A stretch of DNA of 44,821 nucleotides from an uncultured Thermoguttaceae bacterium (GCA_938042245.1 CALIRO010000076.1:1-44821), one strand, 5' to 3'; positions 26,137-36,716 are shown, counted from the stretch's first letter. The notes: a model not told the origin generated them from the letters alone. Program-made: numbers and translations.

Positions 26137-26298
26137 TAACATTGGCAGTTCCCAATCTCTGGAGCTAAAGGGTTGCTCTTGGGGTCTTAGCTGGTGGAGG
26201 CTGTTTTTTTCTAAAAGGGCTGGTTTCGCCTTATTCGTGTAGCCCCCTTCCTTTGTGTAGAGAGCCTGCCCGGGCAACCGGTGCAGGCTCTTTTTTTT
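26137..26298 (+). ncRNA. Possible small RNA ending in its own terminator
   Basis: Between two intrinsic terminators, 162 bp hold two inverted repeats: AGCTAA at 26163-26168 with TTAGCT at 26187-26192, and GGGCT at 26217-26221 with AGCCC at 26241-26245. No open frame or promoter is convincing. A terminator with no gene before it suggests an independent short transcript. This is an inference only. Confidence 0.3.
26262..26298 (+). terminator. Intrinsic terminator with GCAA tetraloop
   Basis: The 8-bp stem GAGCCTGC/GCAGGCTC continues through CCGG/CCGG to a GCAA loop with one bulged T, and eight T follow at 26291-26298. No supported gene lies directly upstream. Confidence 0.88.
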
Positions 26299-26492
26299 AT
26301 GTTTTGAGCTTTCGAGAAAAAACCATGAGGAAAAACTCTGCCGAGGAGCAACTCGTTCAACCAAACACTGTCTTTTCGAAACGCCGGTGCTTATCTTTGC
26401 AGGTTGTCTGTGTGAGTCTCCGGGGAGCATGCTGCAGAGTCCTGTTTGTTCGAGGCATTTCAGAGGCCACCCGATCAGGTTTCGAAAGAGGA

Positions 26493-26520
26493 TTGACATT
26501 TCTTTGGGAGTGTTTATAAC
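26493..26520 (+). promoter_or_regulatory. Candidate sigma70 promoter of tsaB
   Basis: TTGACA at 26493-26498 and TATAAC at 26515-26520 are separated by 16 bp, about 160 bp before tsaB. The 26299-26668 stretch otherwise holds no gene I can support; an 88-codon frame at 26253-26519 overlaps the terminator and promoter and was not called. Confidence 0.65.
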
Positions 26521-26683
26521 GGATGTTTGTCTTGGAAGAGACGTTCGAGTATAAGGAAACAGCCGGAGAAAATTGGTGGGTGTGTAGAGGGACTTTTATA
26601 TAGAAGCTCTCTGATGCTTTTTCCTGGCCTAGGGGTTTCATTCAGGTTTTAGGCAAGTAGATAGGTTCGTGGGCGGTGTGGGG

Positions 26684-27370
26684 ATGCGCTTATTAGCTCT
26701 GGAAACCACAGAAGTGCTGGGCACGGTGGCTGCTTGGGAAGGGGATCGGCTTTTGGCGGAGTTGCAACTGCCGGAAGGTCAGCGGAGTGCGGCCAGTTTG
26801 GTTCCTGGAATAGGTCGGCTATTGGCGCAGATCGGCTGGGAGCCGAATCAGGTGGATGTGGTGGCCGTGTCGATGGGACCAGGTTCGTTTACTGGACTGC
26901 GGGTGGGCCTTACAGTGGCCAAAACGTTTGCATATTGTGTGCAGGCTGCAGTGATTGGGGTAAATACCTTGGAAGCCATCGCTGCCGGAGTGCCTGCGTG
27001 GATGAATCCTGTAGCAGTGGCCATTGATGCCCAACGGGGGGATGCCGCTGCTGCGGTCTTTCGGCTCCAGCCGGGGGGTTGGCCGGTTCCTCAGACCGAT
27101 TGGCAGGTAGTACCTTTCCGGCAGTGGCTAGAAAGTTTGATGCCTGGGACTTGGCTTGCCGGGCCAATGCTTCGAAAATATGCCAACCAGGTTCCGGAAA
27201 CTGTTCGGCTTGTGCCTTCGGAGTATTGGGGGCCTCGGGCTGGTCAGGTGGCCCGGTTGGCTGCTCGCCGGTACCAACAAGGCCACCGAGACGACCTCTG
27301 GAAACTCCTACCCTTGTACAGCCGAAAGTCTCATGCGGAAGAAAAATGGGAAGCCCGCCAAAAACAGTAG
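26684..27370 (+). CDS. tsaB: tRNA t6A biosynthesis protein TsaB
   Basis: TsaB is the ASKHA-fold partner of TsaD and TsaE in making N6-threonylcarbamoyladenosine at position 37 of ANN-decoding tRNAs. The 228-residue protein starts MRLLALETTEVLGTVA, matching the family start, and has the typical VSMGPGSFTGLRVGLTVAK motif. The start is uncertain: ATG at 26684 was taken because it begins the family homology, while GTG at 26669 gives five extra residues. Tandem purine-rich bases precede both. A transporter gene follows 51 bp after the stop. Function is cytoplasmic. Confidence 0.9.
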   Translation: MRLLALETTEVLGTVAAWEGDRLLAELQLPEGQRSAASLVPGIGRLLAQIGWEPNQVDVVAVSMGPGSFTGLRVGLTVAKTFAYCVQAAVIGVNTLEAIAAGVPAWMNPVAVAIDAQRGDAAAAVFRLQPGGWPVPQTDWQVVPFRQWLESLMPGTWLAGPMLRKYANQVPETVRLVPSEYWGPRAGQVARLAARRYQQGHRDDLWKLLPLYSRKSHAEEKWEARQKQ

Positions 27371-27421
27371 CTCCCTGGGGTTGGATCTCGAGACTTTCTC
27401 CCTTGGATGAAAGGACCCTCC

Positions 27422-29164
27422 ATGACTGGAAACCAACAACATCCGTCTCTCCATGCTTTGGAAGCACCATCTGAGAGGGTTCTCTCAGAGCCACCGGCGG
27501 AGGCCGAGCGGGGCCTTCCGATGACCAAACGTTGGGATCCGGTAGCGTTAGAGCGGGAAGTGGCTGAACTGCGAGCTTTAGAGAGCCAACCGTTTGGGCG
27601 GCGAGTCTGGGGGTATCTGAAGCGAACCGGCCCGGGCCTGTTGCAAAGTGCTATGACTTTGGGTGCTGGCAGTGCTACGGCGTCGGTGGTGGCTGGGGCG
27701 TCATTTGGCTACAAGCTCTTGTGGGTGCAACCGTTGGCCATGTTCTTAGGCATCTGCATGTTAGCCGCCTTAGGCAATGTGGTTTTGACCACTGGCGAAC
27801 GCCCCTATCAGGCGGTGGGCCGGGAACTGAGTAAACTCCTGGCCTTCCTCTGGGCCTTGGGAACGATCGTAGCGTCGGTGATTTGGCATTTTCCGCAGTA
27901 TGGCTTAGCCGCAGCGGCCGCTCGGGATTTAGCCAGCCTGGCCGGGGCCGCCTCCCAGGTAGAGTTTCTGGAAGTCTGGGAAAGCCCTCAGGAGGTGAAA
28001 TATTACACCCAGTCCGACGCCCCCTCTGCGGAACTGGTTCGGGAACAACTTCCCTCTCCGAAAGCCTACATCCTGGCCAATCGCACCCCCGAGCAATGGA
28101 CCCTCCTGCAGAAACAGGCCCAAGCCGCCCAAAAGCCCCACCGCCAATTGGTGCTGTTTACTTCCAGCGGAGTGGCTGTGGGGTGGTTTATCGGGCTACT
28201 GATTCTGTCGATCAATGTGCTGGTGGTGTGGAGCTACGGCAGCAGCCCTCGAGGCATTAAGCTCTATGAATGGTTTTTGCGAAGCGTGATTGGATTGGTG
28301 ATCCTGCTATTTGCCATTGTCGTGGGAGGCAATCTGGGGAAAATCCAGTGGGAGGAGCTGCTGAAAGGATTTATCGGTTGGTACGGCATTCCGCAGTCGC
28401 ACAACCCCAACCATGTAATGTTGGTTTTAGGCATGTTAGGGGCGGCCGTGGGCATCAATATGACCTTTCTGTATCCGTATAGCTTGCTGGCCAAGGGATG
28501 GGGACCAGCCCATAAGAGGCTTGCGCGGTGGGATTTGGCCATGTCCATGTTCGTGCCGTTTACCTTGGTTACTTCGCTTATCATGCTGGGGATGACGGTA
28601 ACCGGCATTTACACTGGCGAAGATGTGCTTCGGGATACCATCCAGCCGGTGGCCGCCGCGAAATCGCTTACCGAGGTTTTGGGTGGGTACTGGGGCCGGG
28701 TGATCTTCGATCTGGGCCTGATCGCCATGACCTGCAGCGCCATCTCCGCCCACATGGTAGTCTGCGGATTTACGATGTGCGAAATGCTTGGCCTTCGCTA
28801 TACGAAGGCTCGATTCCGCCTGTTTGCCCTGACGCCGTCGATTGGTATTTTGGGCGTAGTAACGAAGCTGCCATTTTGGTTCCCGGTGGTGGCTTCAGGC
28901 ATCTGTTTTGCCATGCTGCCGATCGCTTATCTGATCTTTTTCCTCCTGAATAATAAACGTAGTTACATTGGCGATGCGGTAGGCCGAGGTTGGCGGCGGC
29001 TTGTCTGGAACGGTATTCTGCTCGTGGCGATCGCAGTGGCTACCACCGGCGCAGTCATCCAGATCAAAACCCGCGTGATCGACGAGCTACGCAAACGGCT
29101 TTGGCCGAGCCCAACCACATCGGCCTCCATAGTACCGATAGCTGCAAAAAATCGTTTCGAGTGA
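27422..29164 (+). CDS. Nramp-related membrane transporter with altered metal motifs
   Basis: This 580-residue protein aligns with Nramp/SLC11 metal-ion transporters: GPGLLQSA (70-77), FGYKLLWVQPLAMFLG (95-110) and about eleven hydrophobic helices. The canonical DPGN metal motif of helix 1 is replaced by GAGS at 81-84 in a gap-free alignment. In helix 6 the usual MPH is replaced by GIN (344-346). Residues about 170-248 form a hydrophilic insertion between helices. A long N-terminal cytoplasmic segment (1-60) is also unusual. ATG at 27422 has AAAGGA six bases upstream; 27407 is an alternative. Substrate is uncertain: it may not be Mn2+ or Fe2+. It follows tsaB closely but is probably unrelated in function. 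Confidence 0.8.
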   Translation: MTGNQQHPSLHALEAPSERVLSEPPAEAERGLPMTKRWDPVALEREVAELRALESQPFGRRVWGYLKRTGPGLLQSAMTLGAGSATASVVAGASFGYKLLWVQPLAMFLGICMLAALGNVVLTTGERPYQAVGRELSKLLAFLWALGTIVASVIWHFPQYGLAAAAARDLASLAGAASQVEFLEVWESPQEVKYYTQSDAPSAELVREQLPSPKAYILANRTPEQWTLLQKQAQAAQKPHRQLVLFTSSGVAVGWFIGLLILSINVLVVWSYGSSPRGIKLYEWFLRSVIGLVILLFAIVVGGNLGKIQWEELLKGFIGWYGIPQSHNPNHVMLVLGMLGAAVGINMTFLYPYSLLAKGWGPAHKRLARWDLAMSMFVPFTLVTSLIMLGMTVTGIYTGEDVLRDTIQPVAAAKSLTEVLGGYWGRVIFDLGLIAMTCSAISAHMVVCGFTMCEMLGLRYTKARFRLFALTPSIGILGVVTKLPFWFPVVASGICFAMLPIAYLIFFLLNNKRSYIGDAVGRGWRRLVWNGILLVAIAVATTGAVIQIKTRVIDELRKRLWPSPTTSASIVPIAAKNRFE

Positions 29165-29332
29165 AGCTAACGGAAACGGCGGCCCCGGATCTAGCTGCCT
29201 CCGGACTCGTTGCGTCTTCCTGGCCGCAGCGGCGGCCCCTTGACTTCTCTGTCCGCGGATCCTTCGCTTCTGTACCGGTGCCCTCTTCCAGGGTTGTTGT
29301 TCCATTGACCTGTCCGTCGGCAAAACAGGATC

Positions 29333-29372
29333 TCCATAAAAATACAAAATGCCCCTCCCCCCACAGAGGGGC
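29333..29372 (-). terminator. Probable groEL terminator
   Basis: On the minus strand the 7-bp stem GCCCCTC/GAGGGGC (29351-29372) is followed by a T-rich run over 29334-29350. It lies about 160 bp after the groEL stop. The remainder of 29165-29531 holds nothing recognised. Confidence 0.6.
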
Positions 29373-29531
29373 AACGATTTTGCCAGCCGACCAACTGGAA
29401 TTGCCCGGCGGCTCCAAAGCTGGCCCGGTTCTTGGCAGCAGCCAGACTCCAGACCCGGGGCTAGCGAGGTGAGCTAGGCAGTCGCCCTCCTGGCCGATTC
29501 CTCCGGCGGGCGGATGCGTAGCCTGGATGGA

Positions 29532-31160
<1,629 letters not shown>

Positions 31161-31261
31161 TCATGAATAAGGGCTAAAGCCAGTAGCCATCCGTCCAACT
31201 ACCAAGTGGGGTTCCACCGCCTTGTTTTGGCCAATCCACAGCACAAAAGGCGATGGAAGCG

Positions 31262-31582
31262 TTATTCTTCGATGACGGCCAGGATGTCCTCCTCCCGCAT
31301 CAGAAGCAGCTCTCGATCACCTAGCTTGAATTCTTCCCCGGCATAGGAGGAGAAGATGACCCGATCACCCACTTTTACACTCAGCGGCACAATGGTGCCG
31401 TCTTTGAGTTGTCGGCCCGTGCCGACACTAACGACCCGGCCTTGTTTGGGTTTTTCCTTGGCCGTGTCCGGGAGTACAATACCACCGGGAGTCTTCTGTT
31501 CGCTTTCTTCCCGCTCAATGACGACCCGATCGCCGAGCGGTTGAATGTCCAATTTTTCTTTTTCCTCTTTCTTCTTCGCCAT
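31262..31582 (-). CDS. groES: Co-chaperonin GroES
   Basis: GroES caps the GroEL ring. The 106-residue protein has LGDRVVIEREESEQKTPGGIVLPDTAKEKP, including the mobile loop, and GDRVIFSSYAGEEFKLGDRELLLMREEDILAVIE. A Lys/Glu-rich stretch of about ten residues precedes the fold. The start is ATG at 31582, nine bases after GGAGG; GTG at 31588 is too close to that site. It heads the groES-groEL operon. Confidence 0.96.
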   Translation of the reverse strand: MAKKKEEKEKLDIQPLGDRVVIEREESEQKTPGGIVLPDTAKEKPKQGRVVSVGTGRQLKDGTIVPLSVKVGDRVIFSSYAGEEFKLGDRELLLMREEDILAVIEE

Positions 31583-32557
31583 ATCCACTGACCTCCACGA
31601 ATGCTCCTTTTGAGTGGCTAACTAACCGATAGATGGTTTCTATGGGGTCCCCTCGACCGGGGGATCTCCTCCTACAAAATAAAATCTCTCTGCTCAGACC
31701 TGCCCCTCGACCCAGGGGGCAATCCCTCTGGGCCTGGGATCTACTCCTCCAAAATGAACCCGCTCTAGTCCCAAGAGCATCCAGATACCCTGCCAGTTCG
31801 GCGCCAACAGCCGGAAGTTGCCCCCTTAAAATGCAATTATTGGGCCAAATGGAGGGTAAAAGTATAAGTATTTTTTGGACAATAAGTTATGGCAACAGGT
31901 TTTTCCAGAACTTCTTCACTCAAAAGCCATTGTGAGTTTTCCATCGGGAAGAACCCACTCCCGACTGCCAAATTGGCACCGATCCGCTGGCTCCAATTCC
32001 TTCCCAAAAAGCATGTTGGGAAAGGTCCGTGTTCCCTCCAAGGAACCGGGCTCCGCGGACACAAGGGGGGCATCATGCCCCCCAAAAGTATCTAGAAGAG
32101 CCCCCGGCCACGGCCCCTCGGATGGTGCACCCTCTGGCACTCGGTAGGTCGTCTCGGTCAACCGGCACTCAACTCACTAACACACTAAGTCCATCAGTCT
32201 AACAGACTTAGTCCCAACTCCGTGCAACAGAGTAAGGTACAGGCTAAGTTCCTGGGGTTTCTGAGCCAATCCGAGCAATTGGGGGCCGGATCTAAAATCG
32301 CCTAAGGAATTTAGGCAATATAGACAATTTAGGCAACTTTTCTTGGCCTTCATCCATTGGTCTCTCCTCGTTCGGATATGGTGGCCAAAGTCCCCCCTCC
32401 CGAACTAGCCCATCTCTCCTTCCCACGAAGAAATCTGAGAATCTGAAGAATTTCGTACGGCGCGGGAGAGAAAAAGCCACTAAATAAATAAAGGGCTAGG
32501 AATTAGGAATAATGAGGAAAAAGCCGGACCACCCTGTTTTTCCGAAAGGGCGCCCCC
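31583..32557. other. Long gene-poor spacer with short repeats
   Basis: This 975-bp region separates groES from a plus-strand membrane-protein gene. It has a near-repeat (GGGATCTCCTCCTACAAAAT at 31661 and a similar 20-mer at 31736, period 75). It also has a CTAAGTC/GACTTAG dyad around 32185-32211. No CIRCE site, tRNA or supported gene was found. Short open frames lack ribosome sites or family content. Confidence 0.5.
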
Positions 32558-34933
32558 ATGCGGTTGACGCTTCGCACCTTGCTGGCCTATATGGAGGGGA
32601 TTTTGGAGCCGGAGCAGGCAGAAGTGCTCCGGAAAAAGATTGAAGAAAGCGAGGTTGCCCGTAATCTTATGGAGCGGATTCGAGAGGTTACGCGGCGATT
32701 GCGATTGGGCGCCCCTCCGGTGATGGGGCACAAAGGTCCCCTATTAGATCCCAATACCGTAGCCGAATATCTGGACAATACTCTTCACGGGGATCGGGTG
32801 CCCGATTTTGAGAAAGTCTGTTTAGAATCCGATATGGCCTTAGCTGAGGTAGCCTCCTGCCACCAAATTCTGGCGATGATCCTTGGTGAACCAGCGGAGA
32901 TCGATCCGGTAACCCGGCAAAAGATGTATCAACTTCCGGAGCAGGCTGCTGCAAAAGCGAAAGAGGAGGCGGAGACATTGCAACCATCCGGTGTCGGGGG
33001 CGGTGGAGAAGTCAAACCGGAAAAAGCGCCTGAGCAAGACACACCCCCCCCGGCCCCCAGCTCGGCCGTACCCGACTATTTGCGAGAAGCGCCGAAAGGA
33101 CGATGGTTTTGGGCGGCGGCAGTCCTGCTCTTTCTAGCCGGCTTTCTCACCATGATCGTATTGGGCAGTTTGGGGCTGATAGGTCCTAGGGGACCGTTGG
33201 GATGGTTGTGGAGTACAGCGGAGGAAGGTACTTCGGTGGAGCCTACGGGAGAGCCATCCTTTCCAGCCCAGCCTTCTCAGCCCAGCCCAGGGCAACCCTC
33301 GGAGAAGCTCAGCCAACCTAAAGAGGTAATGCCCCCGGCCAACCAGAAGGCAGGCACAGCGTCCCCAGAGCACCTGCCGGAGGCCCCTTTACCGGAAGAT
33401 CTCCAGAAAACCCCCCCTGCTGCACCTTCAGAACAAACGACGCCTCCTCCTTCGGAAAAGCCGGAAGAAAAACCCAAAGCGGAACCTCCTCCCGAAACGG
33501 AGCCGAAATCGCTGGAAACAAAACCAGAAGAAAAAGCCATGCCTGCCCAGCCTGAGACGGCTAAACCCGCTTCGGAAGCGCCTCAGATTTTAGGTCAATT
33601 GGTTTCCGATCGGGAGGTACTTTTAGGATTGGACCCAGTCCAACGGGATTGGTGGCGAATCAAGCCTCCGGGGAACGTCAGCTCCGGACAGAAGCTATTC
33701 GCTTTGCCAACGTTTCGCCCGGCGATCGGACTGGCTCCGGGGGTAACGGTAACCTTGGTGGGGCCAGTGGAAGTGGAATTATTACCAGGCAGTGCGGTGC
33801 AGCCGCCCGGGATGAAAATCCTCTTTGGCAAGCTCCGAATCAGCAGAGTAGGCCAAGAGCCAACGCCGTTTCGCATTCAGGTGGAAACGGTAACCGGCAT
33901 GTTGAGTTTCCTAGACCCGGATGCGACCATAGCGATTGCCGTCAGTCGAAAGCATCTTCCGGGTAATGATCCCACTCTAGCGCCGGATCCGGTAAAAGTG
34001 GAGGTATATGTTACCCAAGGCCGAGCCACCTTAGCAATGGAAGAGAGTCCGGCGATGGAACTAGCAGGCCCAATTTTACTGCCTATCGAGATGGTCTGCA
34101 CTCGTACCGAACCGGTCCGAGCTTGGAAGATCGCTCTGCGCCAAGCAGGGGCTTTGGAAAAAGTCCCAGAGTGGATCACCACCGATACGTCCAGTCCGTT
34201 GGAGCGGCAGGCCGCGGCGGAGGTGGAACAAAAACTCCAGCCGGATCGCCTGGCCCGCATTGGGCTTATGGAGCTATTGGAGCATCGACGTTCGGAAGTG
34301 CAGACCTTTGCAAGCCGTTGTTTGGGCTATCTGGGCGAATATCAACAACTGGTGGCCCTTCTGAACAAACCAGCAGAACGAGCAGCTTGGTTCGAGTCCC
34401 TCGAACTGCTGCAAGAGGCCGTTGGATGGGGATCGGAATCGGCCAACGCAGTTCGCGAGGCGCTGGAAAAGCAATATGGCCCGCAAAATGGGCCCCTGTT
34501 GTATCGGATGCTTTTAGGGTATTCGGAAGCCCAGCTTGTGGAGGGAGAAGCCGCTACTTTAGTGGATCGGTTGGAACACCCCGATCTGGTCTTCCGGGTA
34601 ATGAGCTGGTGGAATCTGCAGAAATTGACCGGCAAAACCTTCTACTATCAACCGAACGACTCGAAAAACAAACAGGACCCAGCCGTCAAACGATGGCGGG
34701 ACTGGCTCGCCCAATTCACCGCCGGAAAGATCTCCCTGGGGAAAGAACCGGCTGGGCCAAAAGAGGCGGCTAAACCTTTCGGACCGGCTGAACCGGCTCC
34801 GCAGCCCACTCCGCCCGAATCCTCCCCACCGGCGCCACCCGCCCAACCGCCCGAAATCCCCCTGGAACGGAAAATTCTCCCAGAACCAGCTCCGCCAATG
34901 CCTGAAGCACCGCCGGCGGAAAAAGCACTATAA
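32558..34933 (+). CDS. Large single-pass membrane protein, FecR-like outer part
   Basis: I do not recognise this 791-residue protein by name. Residues 1-120 carry two similar helical segments (LLAYMEGILEPEQAEVLRKKI and VAEYLDNTLHGDRVPDFEKV), as in planctomycete zinc-free anti-sigma-like proteins. A membrane helix spans about 183-209. A Pro/Glu/Lys/Ser-rich linker follows (about 215-345). Then comes a beta-rich part (about 350-530) of FecR-like flavour, a helical stretch with possible HEAT-like repeats (about 545-680), and a Pro-rich tail. AAGGG lies about eight bases before the ATG. It could sense or scaffold at the cell envelope. No sigma factor lies next to it. Confidence 0.7.
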   Translation: MRLTLRTLLAYMEGILEPEQAEVLRKKIEESEVARNLMERIREVTRRLRLGAPPVMGHKGPLLDPNTVAEYLDNTLHGDRVPDFEKVCLESDMALAEVASCHQILAMILGEPAEIDPVTRQKMYQLPEQAAAKAKEEAETLQPSGVGGGGEVKPEKAPEQDTPPPAPSSAVPDYLREAPKGRWFWAAAVLLFLAGFLTMIVLGSLGLIGPRGPLGWLWSTAEEGTSVEPTGEPSFPAQPSQPSPGQPSEKLSQPKEVMPPANQKAGTASPEHLPEAPLPEDLQKTPPAAPSEQTTPPPSEKPEEKPKAEPPPETEPKSLETKPEEKAMPAQPETAKPASEAPQILGQLVSDREVLLGLDPVQRDWWRIKPPGNVSSGQKLFALPTFRPAIGLAPGVTVTLVGPVEVELLPGSAVQPPGMKILFGKLRISRVGQEPTPFRIQVETVTGMLSFLDPDATIAIAVSRKHLPGNDPTLAPDPVKVEVYVTQGRATLAMEESPAMELAGPILLPIEMVCTRTEPVRAWKIALRQAGALEKVPEWITTDTSSPLERQAAAEVEQKLQPDRLARIGLMELLEHRRSEVQTFASRCLGYLGEYQQLVALLNKPAERAAWFESLELLQEAVGWGSESANAVREALEKQYGPQNGPLLYRMLLGYSEAQLVEGEAATLVDRLEHPDLVFRVMSWWNLQKLTGKTFYYQPNDSKNKQDPAVKRWRDWLAQFTAGKISLGKEPAGPKEAAKPFGPAEPAPQPTPPESSPPAPPAQPPEIPLERKILPEPAPPMPEAPPAEKAL

Positions 34934-35040
34934 CCCCCGGATTTGCCCGGCACTTAATCCCCCTGATGATGCTCATTTCACCAACTAGGAGCGGAAAAAA
35001 AACACCATCCCCCCATTTCCCGCTACCTGGGTCCCCCGCC

Positions 35041-35158
35041 CTCAGAGGCACTCGGGAAAGACCCTAACTCCATAGGAACTTCATCCGCCACAATTCGCAA
35101 ACCGGGAAAACTCCGAAAACCCCTCAGAAGCACTCGGAAAAGGCCCTAAATCCATAGG
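35041..35158. repeat. 36-bp imperfect direct repeat pair
   Basis: Copies at 35041-35076 and 35123-35158 match at 32 of 36 positions; the period is 82 bp. They lie in the gap between the 791-residue protein and the STAS gene (34934-35281), which holds no gene. Confidence 0.8.
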
Positions 35159-35281
35159 CGCAAGCAGTAGGCAAAGAGCCGAACTTTACCTAGGTAAACC
35201 ACCAAACACACTCCCCGGTGGCGGAAACTGCATTCTGGCCCCCTTTGTCCCAACATGCCAGGCTGAACTGAAGTATCGGGT

Positions 35282-35656
35282 TTATCGGGGCTTGCTAGGT
35301 CGGCCGAGCACCGCATCCCGCCGACATTCGTAGATAGGCAGTCGGCCGGCCAGACCACAGGTCTCCAAAATCCGTCGGTTTTCGGCACTTAGGCCGCACA
35401 GGCGCATTAGCCCCCCCTGTTGGCAAATCCGTCGATGCAGGCGCAGCAGCTCCCCAATCAGTTCGCTTCGGAGCAGCCCAATCCCATCCAGCTCGAGCAC
35501 CACCCGATGGGTGAGGTGTTGATGCATGAGTGTCCAGATGGAGTTAGCTAGATCGGGGATTTCTGAGTTTTCCGGCTCTGGATTGTAAATGCGTACGAAG
35601 AGCCAATCGGGCCCCCGCTCCACCTGTAGCTCCCATCCCGGCGCAAGTGTCAGCAT
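35282..35656 (-). CDS. STAS-domain protein
   Basis: This 124-residue protein looks like a STAS domain, the fold of anti-sigma-factor antagonists such as SpoIIAA. It has WELQVERGPDWLFVRI, the central VVLELDGIGLLRSELIGELLRLHRR and LRLCGLSAENRRILETCGL. The usual D-S-S-G phosphorylation loop is altered to L-R-S-E, keeping a single Ser. The start at 35656 has AAGGAG seven bases upstream; the frame extends to 35722 or beyond. It may take part in a partner switch, but no kinase or phosphatase is nearby. Confidence 0.8.
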   Translation of the reverse strand: MLTLAPGWELQVERGPDWLFVRIYNPEPENSEIPDLANSIWTLMHQHLTHRVVLELDGIGLLRSELIGELLRLHRRICQQGGLMRLCGLSAENRRILETCGLAGRLPIYECRRDAVLGRPSKPR

Positions 35657-35897
35657 TCCATTACTCCTTCCTGGGGCAGAGAAGTTTTCAGAAAAGCCGC
35701 CAATCCCGCTTTTACCCATCATATCTTCCCCTTTTTCCGTTACAAGCCCCCCGAAAAGAAAAATTCCCACCTCCCTCTAATCCGCCTTGGTCCGGGGAAA
35801 AGACTGCCGCCCCCTTTTTCGCCTTTGGGGCTGGGGAGCTCTTCCGGCCACCGCTCTGCGTTTGAAAGGCCGAGACCCTCTAGATGAAAGGGTATCT

Positions 35898-35925
35898 TTT
35901 ACAGGCTCGGAGGGTGTGATATAAC
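35898..35925 (+). promoter_or_regulatory. Candidate promoter of the EF-hand lipoprotein operon
   Basis: TTTACA at 35898-35903 and TATAAC at 35920-35925 are separated by 16 bp. The expected transcription start, near 35932, is almost at an ATG (35934) that opens a 35-codon frame. Confidence 0.6.
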
Positions 35926-35933
35926 TAACCCAG

Positions 35934-36041
35934 ATGGGCACGATTGAGAGGCAAATGGACAACTTAGAGAAAGCGGGTAAAATAGAGAAGCTGGTTTCTA
36001 AAACCTCCATCAGTTTGTCCTGTGGAAAGAGGCCTAGTTAG
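35934..36041 (+). CDS. Possible 35-codon leader peptide
   Basis: An ATG at 35934, a few bases from the expected transcript start, opens 35 codons rich in Lys, Glu and Ser. The TAG stop (36039-36041) falls in the loop of the hairpin at 36028-36048. It would be nearly leaderless, as no ribosome site precedes it. It may be chance, but the arrangement resembles attenuation leaders. Confidence 0.25.
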   Translation: MGTIERQMDNLEKAGKIEKLVSKTSISLSCGKRPS

Positions 36042-36053
36042 GGCCTCTGTTTT
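36028..36053 (+). terminator. Leader hairpin before the EF-hand lipoprotein gene
   Basis: AGAGGCC at 36028-36034 pairs with GGCCTCT at 36042-36048 around a 7-nt loop, followed by GTTTTC. It could be a weak or regulated terminator; the T-tract is short. Confidence 0.4.
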
Positions 36054-36080
36054 CAGGTTGTTTGTACAGGGAGTGCGCTG

Positions 36081-36716
36081 ATGAGAACCCGAAGGGACCT
36101 AGCCAGATGGACTGGGGTAGCTTTGCTGGTGATGATTGTCGGCGGCTGTTTTGGCAGGGGGCCGGGGCGGGTTCGGCCGCCTTCGATCGACGCTGGCTCT
36201 GCCGGCCGAGAGGCCATCCGCCAATACGATGCCAATGGCGATGGCGTGGTCAAAGGAGAGGAATTAGACAAAGCCCCTTCCTTAAAAGCGGCCCTGAAAA
36301 AACTGGATCAAAATGGCGATGGCGCCGTGGATGCGGCCGAGGTCTCCGCACGCATTCGCCAGTGGCAAGATTCCAAGGTAGGCAAGATGGGCGTTAGTTG
36401 CATTGTTACCTTCAACAAAAAGCCTCTTGCTGGGGCGAAGGTTACTTTCGAGCCGGAAAAGTTCCTCGGTCCGAATATGAAAATATGTGTAGGCACCACG
36501 GATGAGCACGGCGCCGCTAGCCTCAGCGAAGAAACAGCTACCGACAATCTGCCCGGTTGCCCCCCTGGCCTCTATTTGGTGCGGATTTCCAAACAGGAAG
36601 GCGGCAAGGAACTGGTACCGGCCAAATATAACAGCCAAACCATCTTAGGTGTGGAGATCGCCCTGGATGCCGAGGGAATGCAAGAAGGCTCCTTGCATTT
36701 CGATCTGATGCCCTAA
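36081..36716 (+). CDS. EF-hand lipoprotein
   Basis: This 211-residue protein has a lipobox (MIVGGC, lipidated C23). Two EF-hand Ca2+ loops follow: D50-A-N-G-D54-G with E61, and D76-Q-N-G-D80-G with E87. A C-terminal beta domain (about 100-211, CIVTFNKKPLAGAKVTFEPE) resembles those of other planctomycete lipoproteins. GGGAG lies about nine bases before the ATG. The next gene starts 14 bp after the stop, so the two are probably co-transcribed. Function is unknown; Ca2+ binding is predicted. Confidence 0.85.
   Translation: MRTRRDLARWTGVALLVMIVGGCFGRGPGRVRPPSIDAGSAGREAIRQYDANGDGVVKGEELDKAPSLKAALKKLDQNGDGAVDAAEVSARIRQWQDSKVGKMGVSCIVTFNKKPLAGAKVTFEPEKFLGPNMKICVGTTDEHGAASLSEETATDNLPGCPPGLYLVRISKQEGGKELVPAKYNSQTILGVEIALDAEGMQEGSLHFDLMP

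Noticed and set aside
26253..26519. 88-codon frame before tsaB
   Set aside because: It overlaps a terminator and a promoter and shows no family features.
31583..31640. CIRCE element upstream of groES
   Set aside because: Only a degenerate left half (TTAGCCACTC on the minus strand) is visible; no matching GAGTGCTAA lies nine bases away.
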